From positions 49,010 to 113,009 of the forward strand of contig NZ_NRRV01000007.1 of assembly GCF_016583825.1 (NCBI RefSeq): 64,000 nt of DNA. The letters run 5' to 3'. This document shows, piece after piece, positions 43,436 through 51,608 of this stretch (position 1 is its first letter; each line of letters opens with the position of its first letter). Below the pieces are notes generated by a model. It ran no database searches and was not told the DNA's origin. It worked only from the letters and a program-made list of their open reading frames with translations. The translations under genes were made by a program, and so were the position numbers. Source of the DNA: Thiohalocapsa halophila. GTDB lineage: Bacteria; Pseudomonadota; Gammaproteobacteria; Chromatiales; Chromatiaceae.

Positions 43436-43540
43436 TTAGGTCACGATGCCGTAGACGATGCCCGCGGCCACGGCAACGAGCACGGCAAGCGAGATCAGCT
43501 CGCCGGCGTTCAGCTCTTTCAGGGCGGTCAGGTACTTCAT
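43436..43540 (-). CDS. 34-residue single-TM small protein
   Basis: A very short gene encoding MKYLTALKELNAGELISL followed by a hydrophobic helix VAVLVAVAAGIVYGIV-like segment; predicted to be an inner-membrane small protein. A strong AGGAGG is placed 7 bp before the ATG. The gene lies 710 bp upstream of hynS in the same orientation. No homologue is recognised. Confidence 0.6.
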   Translation of the reverse strand: MKYLTALKELNAGELISLAVLVAVAAGIVYGIVT

Positions 43541-43919
43541 GGCAAGCCTCCTGGGTCGTGGTGCGCCACAAGGGCGCCGCTGCTTGTTTGCCACCGCGCC
43601 GCCGTCGACTGCACACACCCGGCCGCACGGAGGTCCCCGGCGGCGGCAAGGCTGCGCTGCGCTGCGCTGCGCAAGCGAGTCCGTCACTCACCAGGTTGGC
43701 CAGTATTTTAGAATATGCCCATTTACCGAGCCATGAGATTTGTCACGCGTCTCCGTGAATTCGTGAGACGAGCCTGGGGTTTTCCACAACTCCCGAGCCC
43801 GGACTTCGGAGCACTGCGTTGAGGCTGCTTCGTTGTCGTTGTCGTTGTAAAAATCGCATCACGCACGACAAGGAGGACGACAAAGAGCGCAGCACAAGCC
43901 TAGCCAGGGCGCTGACCGC
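43541..43919. other. Intergenic region without gene
   Basis: Contains a GTTGTC-type short repeat (about 43830-43848), an A/T-richer stretch (43690-43745) that may hold a promoter for the 34-residue protein, and no coding gene. Confidence 0.4.
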
Positions 43920-44720
43920 TCAGGTCTGCATCCGCGGCACCGCGTCCAGCAGCCGCCTGGTATAGCCCTCCCGCGGCTCGCCGAGCACCACCTCGCGCGC
44001 CCCGGCCTCGACGATGCGCCCCTGGTGCATGACGCAGATGTGCTCGCACAGCCGCTCGACGACGGCGAGATCATGGGAGATGAACAGGTAGGCGAGACCA
44101 TGGCGGGCGCGCAGCTCCCCGAGCAGCTCGAGGATCTGCGCCTGCAAGGAGACATCCAGCGCCGACACGGGCTCGTCCAGGATCACCAACCGCGGCTCGC
44201 CGAGCAGCGCCCGGGCGATGGCCACCCGCTGCGCCTGCCCGCCGGAGAGCTGATGCGCAAAGCGCCCGAGCAGGGCGGTGTCCACACCGGTCTGGGCCGC
44301 GACGCGCCGGATGCGCTCGCGCCGCTGTGCGGGGTCAAGACTGGTCAGACCCCGCAGCGTATCGTCCAGGATCGCCGCCAGCCGCCGGCGCGGATTCAAC
44401 GCCGTCTGCGGATTCTGAAACACGTATTGCACACCGCGCCGGTAGGCCGCGCGATCCGCGGCGTCCAGACCCCGGACATCCCGGCCATACCACTGCACCG
44501 AGCCGTCGCTTGCGCTCAAGAGCCCGGCGGCGATGCGCGCGAGCGTTGTCTTGCCGCTGCCGGACTCGCCCACCAGCCCGACGGCGTCGCCGGGCCGGAT
44601 GTCGAGGTCCACGGCGGCCAGCGCCGTCGTCGCGGCGGCGCGCTGCCCGAGCGGCCACCAGCACCGAGCGCCTCCGTAGCGCTTGGCGACCCCTGCCAGG
44701 CGCAGCACCGGCGCGCTCAT
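43920..44720 (-). CDS. Dpp/Opp-type ABC transporter ATP-binding protein (F subunit)
   Basis: A 266-residue ATPase with Walker A GESGSGKTT, signature LSGGQAQRVAIARAL and Walker B RLVILDEPVSALD. Coupled by 4 bp to the upstream fusion gene. It is the second ATPase expected in a Dpp/Opp transporter. Confidence 0.9.
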   Translation of the reverse strand: MSAPVLRLAGVAKRYGGARCWWPLGQRAAATTALAAVDLDIRPGDAVGLVGESGSGKTTLARIAAGLLSASDGSVQWYGRDVRGLDAADRAAYRRGVQYVFQNPQTALNPRRRLAAILDDTLRGLTSLDPAQRRERIRRVAAQTGVDTALLGRFAHQLSGGQAQRVAIARALLGEPRLVILDEPVSALDVSLQAQILELLGELRARHGLAYLFISHDLAVVERLCEHICVMHQGRIVEAGAREVVLGEPREGYTRRLLDAVPRMQT

Positions 44721-46639
44721 GCGCCGTCCTCCAGCGGAAAGCGGCAGCGCACGCGCCGACCGTCCCCGGTGCGGACCAGCTCCGGCTCGGCGCTGCGACA
44801 GACCGGCTGGACCCGCGGGCAGCGCGGTGCGAATCGGCAGCCCGACACCCGCGCCCCCGGCGCCGGCGGCTCCCCGGCGAGCACCGACAACGTCTTCTGC
44901 GGTTGGCCCAGCTCCGGCGTCGCCCCGAGCAGGGCCGCGGTGTAGGGATGCGCCGGCTGGCGCAGCAGGTCCGAGGCCGCCGCGTCCTCGACGATGCGCC
45001 CGGCGTACATCACCAGCACGCGCTCGCAGAGCGCCGCCACCAGCGCCAGGTCGTGGCTCACGAACAACAGCGCCCGGCCCTGCTCGTCGCAGAGCCGCCG
45101 CAGCAAGGCGAGGATCTCCCGCTGCACCGTCACGTCCAGCGCCGTGGTGGCCTCGTCGGCGATGAGCAAGTCCGGACCATGCGCCAGCGCCAGGGCGATG
45201 GCCACGCGCTGGCGCTGCCCGCCGGAGAGCTCGTGCGGGAAGCGCCGCAGCAGGTCCGGCACCGCGGACAGGCCCACCATCCGCACCAGCGCCGCTGTCG
45301 CGTAGGCACTCTCCGTCCCATGCGCGCGCCGCGTCTCGCCGATCTGAAAGCCGACGCGGAACAGCGGGTCCAGTGCCGTCAGCGGCTCCTGCGGCACATA
45401 GGCGAGGCGCCGCCCGCGCAGATGCCGCAGGGCGGTGTCGTCCAGGGCCATGAGCTCGGTGCCGTCGTGGCGTACCGAGCCGCGCTGGGCGGTGCCCGCC
45501 GGCAGCAGCCGCAGCAGCGCCAGGGCCGTGAGCGTCTTGCCGCAGCCGGACTCCCCCACCAAGGCCACCCGCTCGCCGCGGCGCAGATCGACATCCACAC
45601 CGGCCACCGCCGACAGCGGGCCGGCGGGGCCTGTTACGTCGACATCGAGCCCGCGGACGCTGAGCAGCGGCAAGCCGTCCGGTTGCTCGGCATCGCCCGC
45701 GTCGCCGCCGACTGCAACGCGCCGTGCGTCGGCTTTGGCGCCTTGGCGCTGCGCGGACGAGCCAGCGGGCGACCAGCGCGGATCCAGCAGATCCCGCAGC
45801 CCGTCCCCCACCAGGTTGATGCCCACCACCAGCACCAGGATCACCAGCCCCGGCAGCACGGCGACCCGCGGATAGGTGGTCAGGAATTCCCGGCCTTCGC
45901 CGAGCATGCTGCCCAGGTCCGCCGCCGGCGGCTGGGCACCGAGACCGAGGAAGCTCAGGCCCGCCGTCTCCAGCACCATCCAGCCGAGGGTGGTGGTCAT
46001 GAGCAGCAGCAGGGTCGGCGCCAGGTTGGGCAGCACCTCGCGGGCCAGGATGGCGGGCTCGCCGTGGCCCGCCAGCCGCGCCGCCGCGATGTAATCCTGA
46101 TGGCGGATATCCAGCGCCGCCCCGCGCACCGCCCGGGCGAAGAAGGGCACATTGGCAACGGCGATGGCCAGCATGGCATTGGCGAGCCCCGGCCCCAGCG
46201 CCGCGACGATGGCCAGCGCCAGCAGCAGGTACGGAAAGGCCATGAGCACGTCCACCCCGCGCATCACCAGCCCGTCCACCAGACGGCCGAGCCAGGCCGC
46301 CGCGAGCCCGAGCACGGCCCCCGCCAGAGCCGCGATGAGCGTCGCCAGGGCCCCCACCGCAATGCTCGCCCGCGCGCCCCACACCAGCCGCGACAACAGA
46401 TCACGGCCGAGGTGGTCCGTGCCGAGCACATGGCCCGCCGACAGCGGCGGCAGCATACGCTGCGCCGGCGCCGTCAGCGCCGGGTCCGGCAGCGCCAGCA
46501 CGGGCGCGGCCACCGCCGGCACCAGCACCAGGGCCAGGAGCCCCAGCCCCGCCAGCGCGCCCGGATGCCGGCGCAGGCGCCCCAGCGGGCCCGCAAGCCT
46601 GCCCGAGCCGCCTGCCGCCGATGATCCGTCGGTGCTCAT
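44717..46639 (-). CDS. Fused ABC permease-ATPase of Dpp/Opp type
   Basis: A 640-residue protein combining two usually separate subunits: an N-terminal DppC-like permease (about 1-290, with the EAA-loop-like ...YIAAARLAGHGEPAILAREVLPN) and a C-terminal DppD-like ATPase (about 315-640, with Walker A GESGCGKT, signature LSGGQRQRVAIA, Walker B DLLIADEATTALD and the C-terminal oligopeptide-type cysteine cluster). The joint is a charged linker near residue 300. Overlaps the upstream permease gene by 4 bp and the downstream ATPase gene by 4 bp. Confidence 0.88.
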   Translation of the reverse strand: MSTDGSSAAGGSGRLAGPLGRLRRHPGALAGLGLLALVLVPAVAAPVLALPDPALTAPAQRMLPPLSAGHVLGTDHLGRDLLSRLVWGARASIAVGALATLIAALAGAVLGLAAAWLGRLVDGLVMRGVDVLMAFPYLLLALAIVAALGPGLANAMLAIAVANVPFFARAVRGAALDIRHQDYIAAARLAGHGEPAILAREVLPNLAPTLLLLMTTTLGWMVLETAGLSFLGLGAQPPAADLGSMLGEGREFLTTYPRVAVLPGLVILVLVVGINLVGDGLRDLLDPRWSPAGSSAQRQGAKADARRVAVGGDAGDAEQPDGLPLLSVRGLDVDVTGPAGPLSAVAGVDVDLRRGERVALVGESGCGKTLTALALLRLLPAGTAQRGSVRHDGTELMALDDTALRHLRGRRLAYVPQEPLTALDPLFRVGFQIGETRRAHGTESAYATAALVRMVGLSAVPDLLRRFPHELSGGQRQRVAIALALAHGPDLLIADEATTALDVTVQREILALLRRLCDEQGRALLFVSHDLALVAALCERVLVMYAGRIVEDAAASDLLRQPAHPYTAALLGATPELGQPQKTLSVLAGEPPAPGARVSGCRFAPRCPRVQPVCRSAEPELVRTGDGRRVRCRFPLEDGA

Positions 46640-47601
46640 GCGGCGGCCGTGCGCCGGTCGAGGGCGTGCTGGGCCAGGTCCGTGGCCAGGTTCACCAGCA
46701 CATAGGCCGCCGCCAGCACCAGCACCCCGCCCTGCACCAGCAGCAGATCCCGGGCGGCGATGGCGTCCACCAGCAGGCGCCCGAGGCCGGGCCATTGAAA
46801 GATGGTCTCGATGTAGACGGCGCCGCCGAGCACGAACCCCGCCTGCAGCCCGATGACGGGCATGACCCGCGCCAGCACGCCCTTCAGCGCATGCACCAGC
46901 AGGATGCGCCGCTGCGTGAGCCCGCGGGCGCGGCACAGCCGGATGTGGTCCGCCGCCAGCACCTCCAGTGCCGCACCGCGGCCAATGCGGCCGATGACGC
47001 CGGCGGCCACCAGCGCCAGGCTCAGGCTCGGCAGGAGCAGGTGACGCAGCACGTCGGCGGTGAGCAACGCCGCACCCGGCTCCGTGAGCCAGGGGGTGAC
47101 CATGCCGCTCGCGGGCAGCCAGCCGAGCCAGACCGCAAACAGCAGGATCAGCAGCAGCCCGAGCCAGAACGGCGGCAGCGAGATGCCGAGCAGCACGCTG
47201 AGGGTCACCAGCCGGTCCGTCACCAGGTTGTGCCTGAACGCCGCGAGCAGCCCCGCCGCCAGCCCGAGCACCGCCCCCAACATGAGCGCCGCCGCCGCCA
47301 GCAGCAGCGTCGGCCCCAGGCGCTCCAGCACCGCATCCGCCACCGGCCGCTCCAGCGACACCGAACGGCCCATGTCCCCCTTAAGGACGCCGGCGAGCCA
47401 GCCGAGCCAGCGCCGCCACCAGGGCTGGTCCAGGGCCAGCTCCGCGCGCAGCTCGGCCAGGCGCTCCGGCGTTGCATAGGGGCCGAGGATGGCTAGCGCC
47501 GGGTCCCCCGGCACCAGCGCCATCACCGCGAACACCACCAGCGACACGCCGAGCAGCACGGGCACCAGCAGCAGCAGGCGCCTGACAACGTAGCCACCCA
47601 T
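46636..47601 (-). CDS. Dpp/Opp-type ABC transporter permease (B subunit)
   Basis: A 321-residue permease: MGGYVVRRLLLLVPVLLGVSLVVF start, MALVPGDPALAILGP, and C-terminal EAA-like LCRARGLTQRRILLVHALKGVLARV. Follows the MFS gene by 27 bp. A substrate-binding protein is not encoded next to it, so the substrate (peptide, nickel or other) is not inferable. Confidence 0.9.
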   Translation of the reverse strand: MGGYVVRRLLLLVPVLLGVSLVVFAVMALVPGDPALAILGPYATPERLAELRAELALDQPWWRRWLGWLAGVLKGDMGRSVSLERPVADAVLERLGPTLLLAAAALMLGAVLGLAAGLLAAFRHNLVTDRLVTLSVLLGISLPPFWLGLLLILLFAVWLGWLPASGMVTPWLTEPGAALLTADVLRHLLLPSLSLALVAAGVIGRIGRGAALEVLAADHIRLCRARGLTQRRILLVHALKGVLARVMPVIGLQAGFVLGGAVYIETIFQWPGLGRLLVDAIAARDLLLVQGGVLVLAAAYVLVNLATDLAQHALDRRTAAA

Positions 47602-47628
47602 GCCGAGCCACCCGCCGCAGCGCCGAGC

Positions 47629-48948
47629 CTATGCCTGGTCCGCGAAGAGCGGACCCCGCGGCGGCGGCGGCACGGCGGCGGCATCCCGTCGGCCCCCCGC
47701 CACGTCCACCCGCCACAACAGTGCCGCGCCGAGCAGGAACAGCAGCAGAATGGGCAGCAGCGAGAAGCGCGGATCACCGGCGAAGGCCGCCGTGGTGCCC
47801 ACCAGGAAGGGCCCAAGCACCGCCGCGAACTTGCCCACCATGTTGTAGAAGCCGAACAGCTCCGCCGTCTGCCCCGCCGGGATCAGCCCGGCGAAGAGCG
47901 CCCGGCTCAGCGCCTGGATGCCGCCCTGCACCAGCCCGATGGTGGCCGCAAGGGCATAGAAATGCTCCACCCGGGTCATCTGCGTAGCCGCCAGCACCAC
48001 CAGCACATAGACACCGATGGCCACCAGGATGGCAGGCTTGGGCCCGAAGCGCGCCCCCAGCCGGCCGAACACCAGCGCCGCCGGAAAGCCCACGAACTGG
48101 GTGATCAGCAGCGCCACCATCAGGCTCGAGGACTCGAAGCCCAGATCCAGCCCGTACTTCACGGCCATGAACATGATGGTGTCCACGCCGTCGATGTAGA
48201 ACCAATAGGCCAGCAGGAACAGGAAGGTGTTCGGCAGCCGGCGGATCTGCCGGAAGGTGCGCGCAAGCTCATGGAAGGCCCCGACGGCCGCCCCGCGCAG
48301 GGAGCGCCGCCCGAGGCCGCGGCTCTCCGGCACGACCAGCGCCAGCGGCAGCGCGAATACCGCCCACCAGAGCGCCACGCCGAGAAAGGCCGCCCGCACC
48401 GCCTCCCCCTCGTCGGCGAAGCCGAAGGTCCCCGGCGACAGCACCATGGCCACATTGACCGCGAACAGCACCCCGCCGCCCAGATAGCCCAGCGCATAGG
48501 CCAGCGACGAGGCCCGCTCGTACTGCGCAGGCGCCGCGACGTCCGTGATCAGCGCGTCGTTGAAGATGTTGCCGCCGAAGAAGCCGAGCAGCCCCGCAAG
48601 GTACAACAGCAGCGCCGCCTGCCAATGCCCGGCGCCGAGCCAATACAACGCCGCGGTGGCCAGCACCCCAAGCAGCGTGAAGCCCAGCAGGAAGCGCTTC
48701 TTGGCGCCGAGCTGGTCGGCCAGCGCCCCCAGCACGGGCGCCGTCAGCACCAAAATCAGGCTCGCCGCGCTGGAGGTGTACCCGAGCCACTGGGTGCTCT
48801 GTGCGTCCGGCAGGTCCTGCGCCCAGAACTGCGTGAAGAACACCGGGAAGAAGCCCGCGATGACCACGGTCGCAAAGGCCGAGTTGGCCCAGTCGTAGAG
48901 GGCCCAGGCGAGGGCTTTGGACGGGGGGCGAAACAAGACGGATGGCAC
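47629..48948 (-). CDS. MFS transporter of the UMF1 family
   Basis: A 439-residue 12-TM transporter starting LAWALYDWANSAFATVVIAGFFPVFFTQFWA, characteristic of UMF1/Atg22-like MFS proteins. The upstream start of the ABC operon suggests cotranscription. Substrate unknown. Confidence 0.88.
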   Translation of the reverse strand: MPSVLFRPPSKALAWALYDWANSAFATVVIAGFFPVFFTQFWAQDLPDAQSTQWLGYTSSAASLILVLTAPVLGALADQLGAKKRFLLGFTLLGVLATAALYWLGAGHWQAALLLYLAGLLGFFGGNIFNDALITDVAAPAQYERASSLAYALGYLGGGVLFAVNVAMVLSPGTFGFADEGEAVRAAFLGVALWWAVFALPLALVVPESRGLGRRSLRGAAVGAFHELARTFRQIRRLPNTFLFLLAYWFYIDGVDTIMFMAVKYGLDLGFESSSLMVALLITQFVGFPAALVFGRLGARFGPKPAILVAIGVYVLVVLAATQMTRVEHFYALAATIGLVQGGIQALSRALFAGLIPAGQTAELFGFYNMVGKFAAVLGPFLVGTTAAFAGDPRFSLLPILLLFLLGAALLWRVDVAGGRRDAAAVPPPPRGPLFADQA

Positions 48949-48981
48949 GGGCGGCTTCGGTTGGAGAGTGAGGTTGGGCCG

Positions 48982-49052
48982 GGGCTGAGGGCTGAGGGCT
49001 GAGGGCTGAGGGAAGCATCGGTGCCGGCGGCCGGCGAAGCAAGCGCCCAGGC
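48982..49052. repeat. Heptamer array plus 40-bp tail, left copy
   Basis: Four GGGCTGA units (48982-49011) run into GGAAGCATC, TGCC and later GCAAGCGCCCAG. The same heptamers and GAAAGCATC...TGCC...GCAAGCGCCCAG recur at 51078-51157. The two copies are direct repeats bracketing the two-gene module 49298-51086. The 48949-49297 gap holds no other feature. Confidence 0.8.
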
Positions 49053-49297
49053 TGGGCCCTCGCCCCTCAATTCTCCACCCTCAGCCCTTCCTAAGCCGCG
49101 GCACGTGCGGGCCGGCAGCATTCTCGCTGCCCACCATCGCCCCCCGGCCCGACGCGCAGTATAACGGGCGGCGACCTAAACCCTCGCGCACGCGCGCGAC
49201 GGCGATCAACCTCGCACCTGCCAAGCCCCACAACCGCAGCAGAATCAATGCGGCCAAGCCCCCAATGCGCGTAGACTCGGCGGCCTCGTGGAAATGA

Positions 49298-49771
49298 GTG
49301 CCGGCGCCCGTGCGGTGCGAGATGCGAGCCAGACGATCCTTCAACACCAAGCGCAAGCTCTGTCCGACGAGCGAACTGCCGGTTGATCTGTCCACGCTTG
49401 CCGCGCGCGTCGGCTACGGCGGCAATCCGGAGCACAAGCGCAATCCAGGCGATTTTGGCTTGACGCCGCCGGCAGCGGCGCGGGCGGACAAGTCCCTGTG
49501 CGACGCTGTCCAGGTGTCGCAGCGCGCGCAGGCTGTGGACCTGCTGCGCGCTGGGATTCGCCGTGGAATGATCAGCAGCAGGGGGAGCGGCTCGGGCTTC
49601 CCGCAAAACGTCTGGTCGCTCACGGCCGACGGCGCACCGCTGGAAGCCCAGCTCGAGAACACGGTGAGGGGCACCTACCACGGCTATCCCCTGCCGAAGG
49701 ATGACCCGATGTATGAAACCATCGTGCGCGAGTGGCATCGACGCGGCGATTTGGGGGGCAAGGATGTCTGA
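49298..49771 (+). CDS. Hypothetical first gene of a two-gene module
   Basis: A 157-residue protein, 8 bp overlapping the next gene. It carries GYGGNPEHKRNPGDFGL near the N-terminus and GTYHGYPLPKDDPMYETIVREWHRR at the C-terminus. The start is uncertain (GTG at 49298 or ATG at 49322). Related protein pairs seem to recur in bacterial accessory regions, but the family is not named here. Confidence 0.65.
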   Translation: MPAPVRCEMRARRSFNTKRKLCPTSELPVDLSTLAARVGYGGNPEHKRNPGDFGLTPPAAARADKSLCDAVQVSQRAQAVDLLRAGIRRGMISSRGSGSGFPQNVWSLTADGAPLEAQLENTVRGTYHGYPLPKDDPMYETIVREWHRRGDLGGKDV

Positions 49772-51086
49772 CCTCTTCCGCATCGAGGTCGAGCAATGGC
49801 TGCACGGCGCCGCAGGTGCCGAGCACGACCGCCGGACCTTGGCAGCAATCCGAATACAGGTCGGCGGCCTGTGCGTCACCCGCGTCGAGGATCTGGCGGC
49901 CAAGACGGTCCGCGGGAGCGTGCATCTGTCTGCTTACCGACTCGGCTACTGGCTCGCGGAGCACTGGTGGCGCCTGCGTTGGGAGCCGGACATCGGTGGC
50001 CGGGATACGGATTGGCTGATGAGCCACGACCTCGCCGCAGCCGGCCAGGGCTTCATCTGGCCCCCGCTGACCTTCGCGAGCGACGGCGAAACCGTTCTGC
50101 TGACGATGCGCGCACGCCCGCACGGCGACACCAGCAGCCCGATTCGGTATCTGGAGACCCTCGATGCCACCGTACCCGCCACGGCTTTCGAGCGGGGGGT
50201 GGACACCTTCATCGCGTCGTTGATCGGCCGCCTGCGGAATTTGGGGCTTGAGGGCACCGACCTTGAGCGCCTTTGGGCGGAAGTCACCCGGGAGCGGAGC
50301 GAGACTGAGCTGGGTCAAGCGCGCCGACTGGAGGCCCTGCTCGGCATCGATGCCGGCGAAGCCGAGGAGGGTCTGTTGGATCGTCTTGCCGATTACAGTC
50401 AGAACCTCGGGAGTGAGGCCGTGGCAGAGATCGCAGCCGCTGCGAGGGACGATTTCCTGCAAGCGCTCGGCGCTGCCGAAGCCAAACGCGACCGGGCGAC
50501 GACCTTGGTGGATCTGGCGGATCGAGACGCCTTGTCCAGCCTGTCTCTGTTGCACGGCGCGCATACGCCGCCACCATGGCAGCTGGGCGAGGCCCTTGCC
50601 GAGCGCGCAAGACACCTATGGCACATCGGTGAAGGGCCGCTCACCAGCCGGCGCCTGGCGGAGATCGCCGCCGTTCCCGTCGACTTTCTGACGCAGGACC
50701 CCGGCGAGACTATCGACACCTGCATGGACGGCATCGGCTACCGCAAGCCGCGCGACGGCACGGGATTCCGCGCAATGATCCGCAGTCCGCATCCAAGCAA
50801 CCGCCGCTTTCACTTCGCGCGGCTGTTGGCAGATGACATCCTCGCCGGCAGCGACGAGTCCCTGCTGCCCGTCACCCGCGCGAAAACCGCAAGGCAGAAG
50901 CTGCAACGGGCCTTTGCTGCAGAGCTGCTCTGCCCCTTTGCGGCATTGCAGGAAATGTTGCCGCCCGCTCCCGACGATGACGACGTAGAAACCGCCGCTC
51001 GGCACTTCGACGTGTCACCGCTGCTGGTGCGCACCTTACTGGTGAATAAAGGCGTGTTGCCCCGGGAGCGCATATCCGAGGGCTGA
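49764..51086 (+). CDS. Protein with degenerate ImmA/IrrE-like C-terminus
   Basis: A 440-residue protein. The N-terminal half (WLHGAAGAEHD, SAYRLGYWLAEHWWRLRWEP) has no recognised function. The C-terminal part resembles ImmA/IrrE proteins: NRRFHFARLLADDILAG aligns with the usual RRFTLAHELGH, but the HEXXH zinc motif is lost, so catalysis is unlikely; LQRAFAAELLCPFAAL and AARHFDVSPLLVRTLLVNKG also fit. The stop codon is inside the first heptamer repeat unit at 51081. ATG 49764 follows a GGGGGGCAAGG site. Confidence 0.65.
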   Translation: MSDLFRIEVEQWLHGAAGAEHDRRTLAAIRIQVGGLCVTRVEDLAAKTVRGSVHLSAYRLGYWLAEHWWRLRWEPDIGGRDTDWLMSHDLAAAGQGFIWPPLTFASDGETVLLTMRARPHGDTSSPIRYLETLDATVPATAFERGVDTFIASLIGRLRNLGLEGTDLERLWAEVTRERSETELGQARRLEALLGIDAGEAEEGLLDRLADYSQNLGSEAVAEIAAAARDDFLQALGAAEAKRDRATTLVDLADRDALSSLSLLHGAHTPPPWQLGEALAERARHLWHIGEGPLTSRRLAEIAAVPVDFLTQDPGETIDTCMDGIGYRKPRDGTGFRAMIRSPHPSNRRFHFARLLADDILAGSDESLLPVTRAKTARQKLQRAFAAELLCPFAALQEMLPPAPDDDDVETAARHFDVSPLLVRTLLVNKGVLPRERISEG

Positions 51087-51157
51087 GGGCTGAGGGCTGA
51101 GGGCTGAGGGCTGAGGAAAGCATCAATGCCACAAGCAGACGGAGCAAGCGCCCAGCC
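51078..51157. repeat. Heptamer array plus 40-bp tail, right copy
   Basis: Five GGGCTGA units, then GAAAGCATCAATGCC and GCAAGCGCCCAG. Direct copy of 48982-49052. The first unit supplies the stop codon of the preceding gene. Confidence 0.8.
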
Positions 51158-51304
51158 CGGTCAATTGCCCCCTAGCCCTTCGCGCGCTGCGCTCCGGCTC
51201 CCACGCTCCAGCGTTGCAGCAACGGCCGACGCTCCAGCCTCGCGTCCTTGAACGCTACCTCGCTCCACGCGCCAAGCGCGCTGCGCAACCCGGGCAATAG
51301 ATCC

Positions 51305-51508
51305 ATGCAAGCCATCGAACTCGAAACCGACATCGACCAGAACTACGAGATCCACCTCAAACTGCCTGACCACGTAACCCCCGGCAAGGCCAAGGTGCTG
51401 GTGCTCTACGACCCGCCTGGCGCGCACACCGACGCGCTATCCTGGCTGGGCCTCGATCACAACTCCGACCACTCGGGCAGGCGCAGGGCCAGGGCGGAGC
51501 CGTTCTAG
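51305..51508 (+). pseudogene. Truncated antitoxin-like gene
   Basis: MQAIELETDIDQNYEIHLKL, then PDHVTPGKAKVLVLYD, resembles the N-terminal part of small AbrB-like or related antitoxins found with VapC/PIN toxins. The frame continues into DNA of the ISAs1-like element, whose left inverted repeat starts at 51490, so the C-terminus and any downstream toxin gene are missing. Confidence 0.55.
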
Positions 51509-51608
51509 CCGCAGATCCACCGCCGGGGCCGCATGTTGCGCACGGATCTGGACATCCCGCCCCACGCGGGCTATGTTGCAGGCCAGTTTAGCGTTATGAG
51601 CGGGATCG

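Noticed and set aside
44327..46624. 765-aa open frame opposite the ABC genes, and an 820-aa out-of-frame product at 43920-46382 that joins the ABC F subunit
   Set aside because: High-GC shadow frames with Arg/Ala/Gly-rich sequence. The true genes start at 44720, 46639 and 47601.
48982..51157. CRISPR array
   Set aside because: The heptamers are contiguous, too short and have no spacers; no cas genes in the window.
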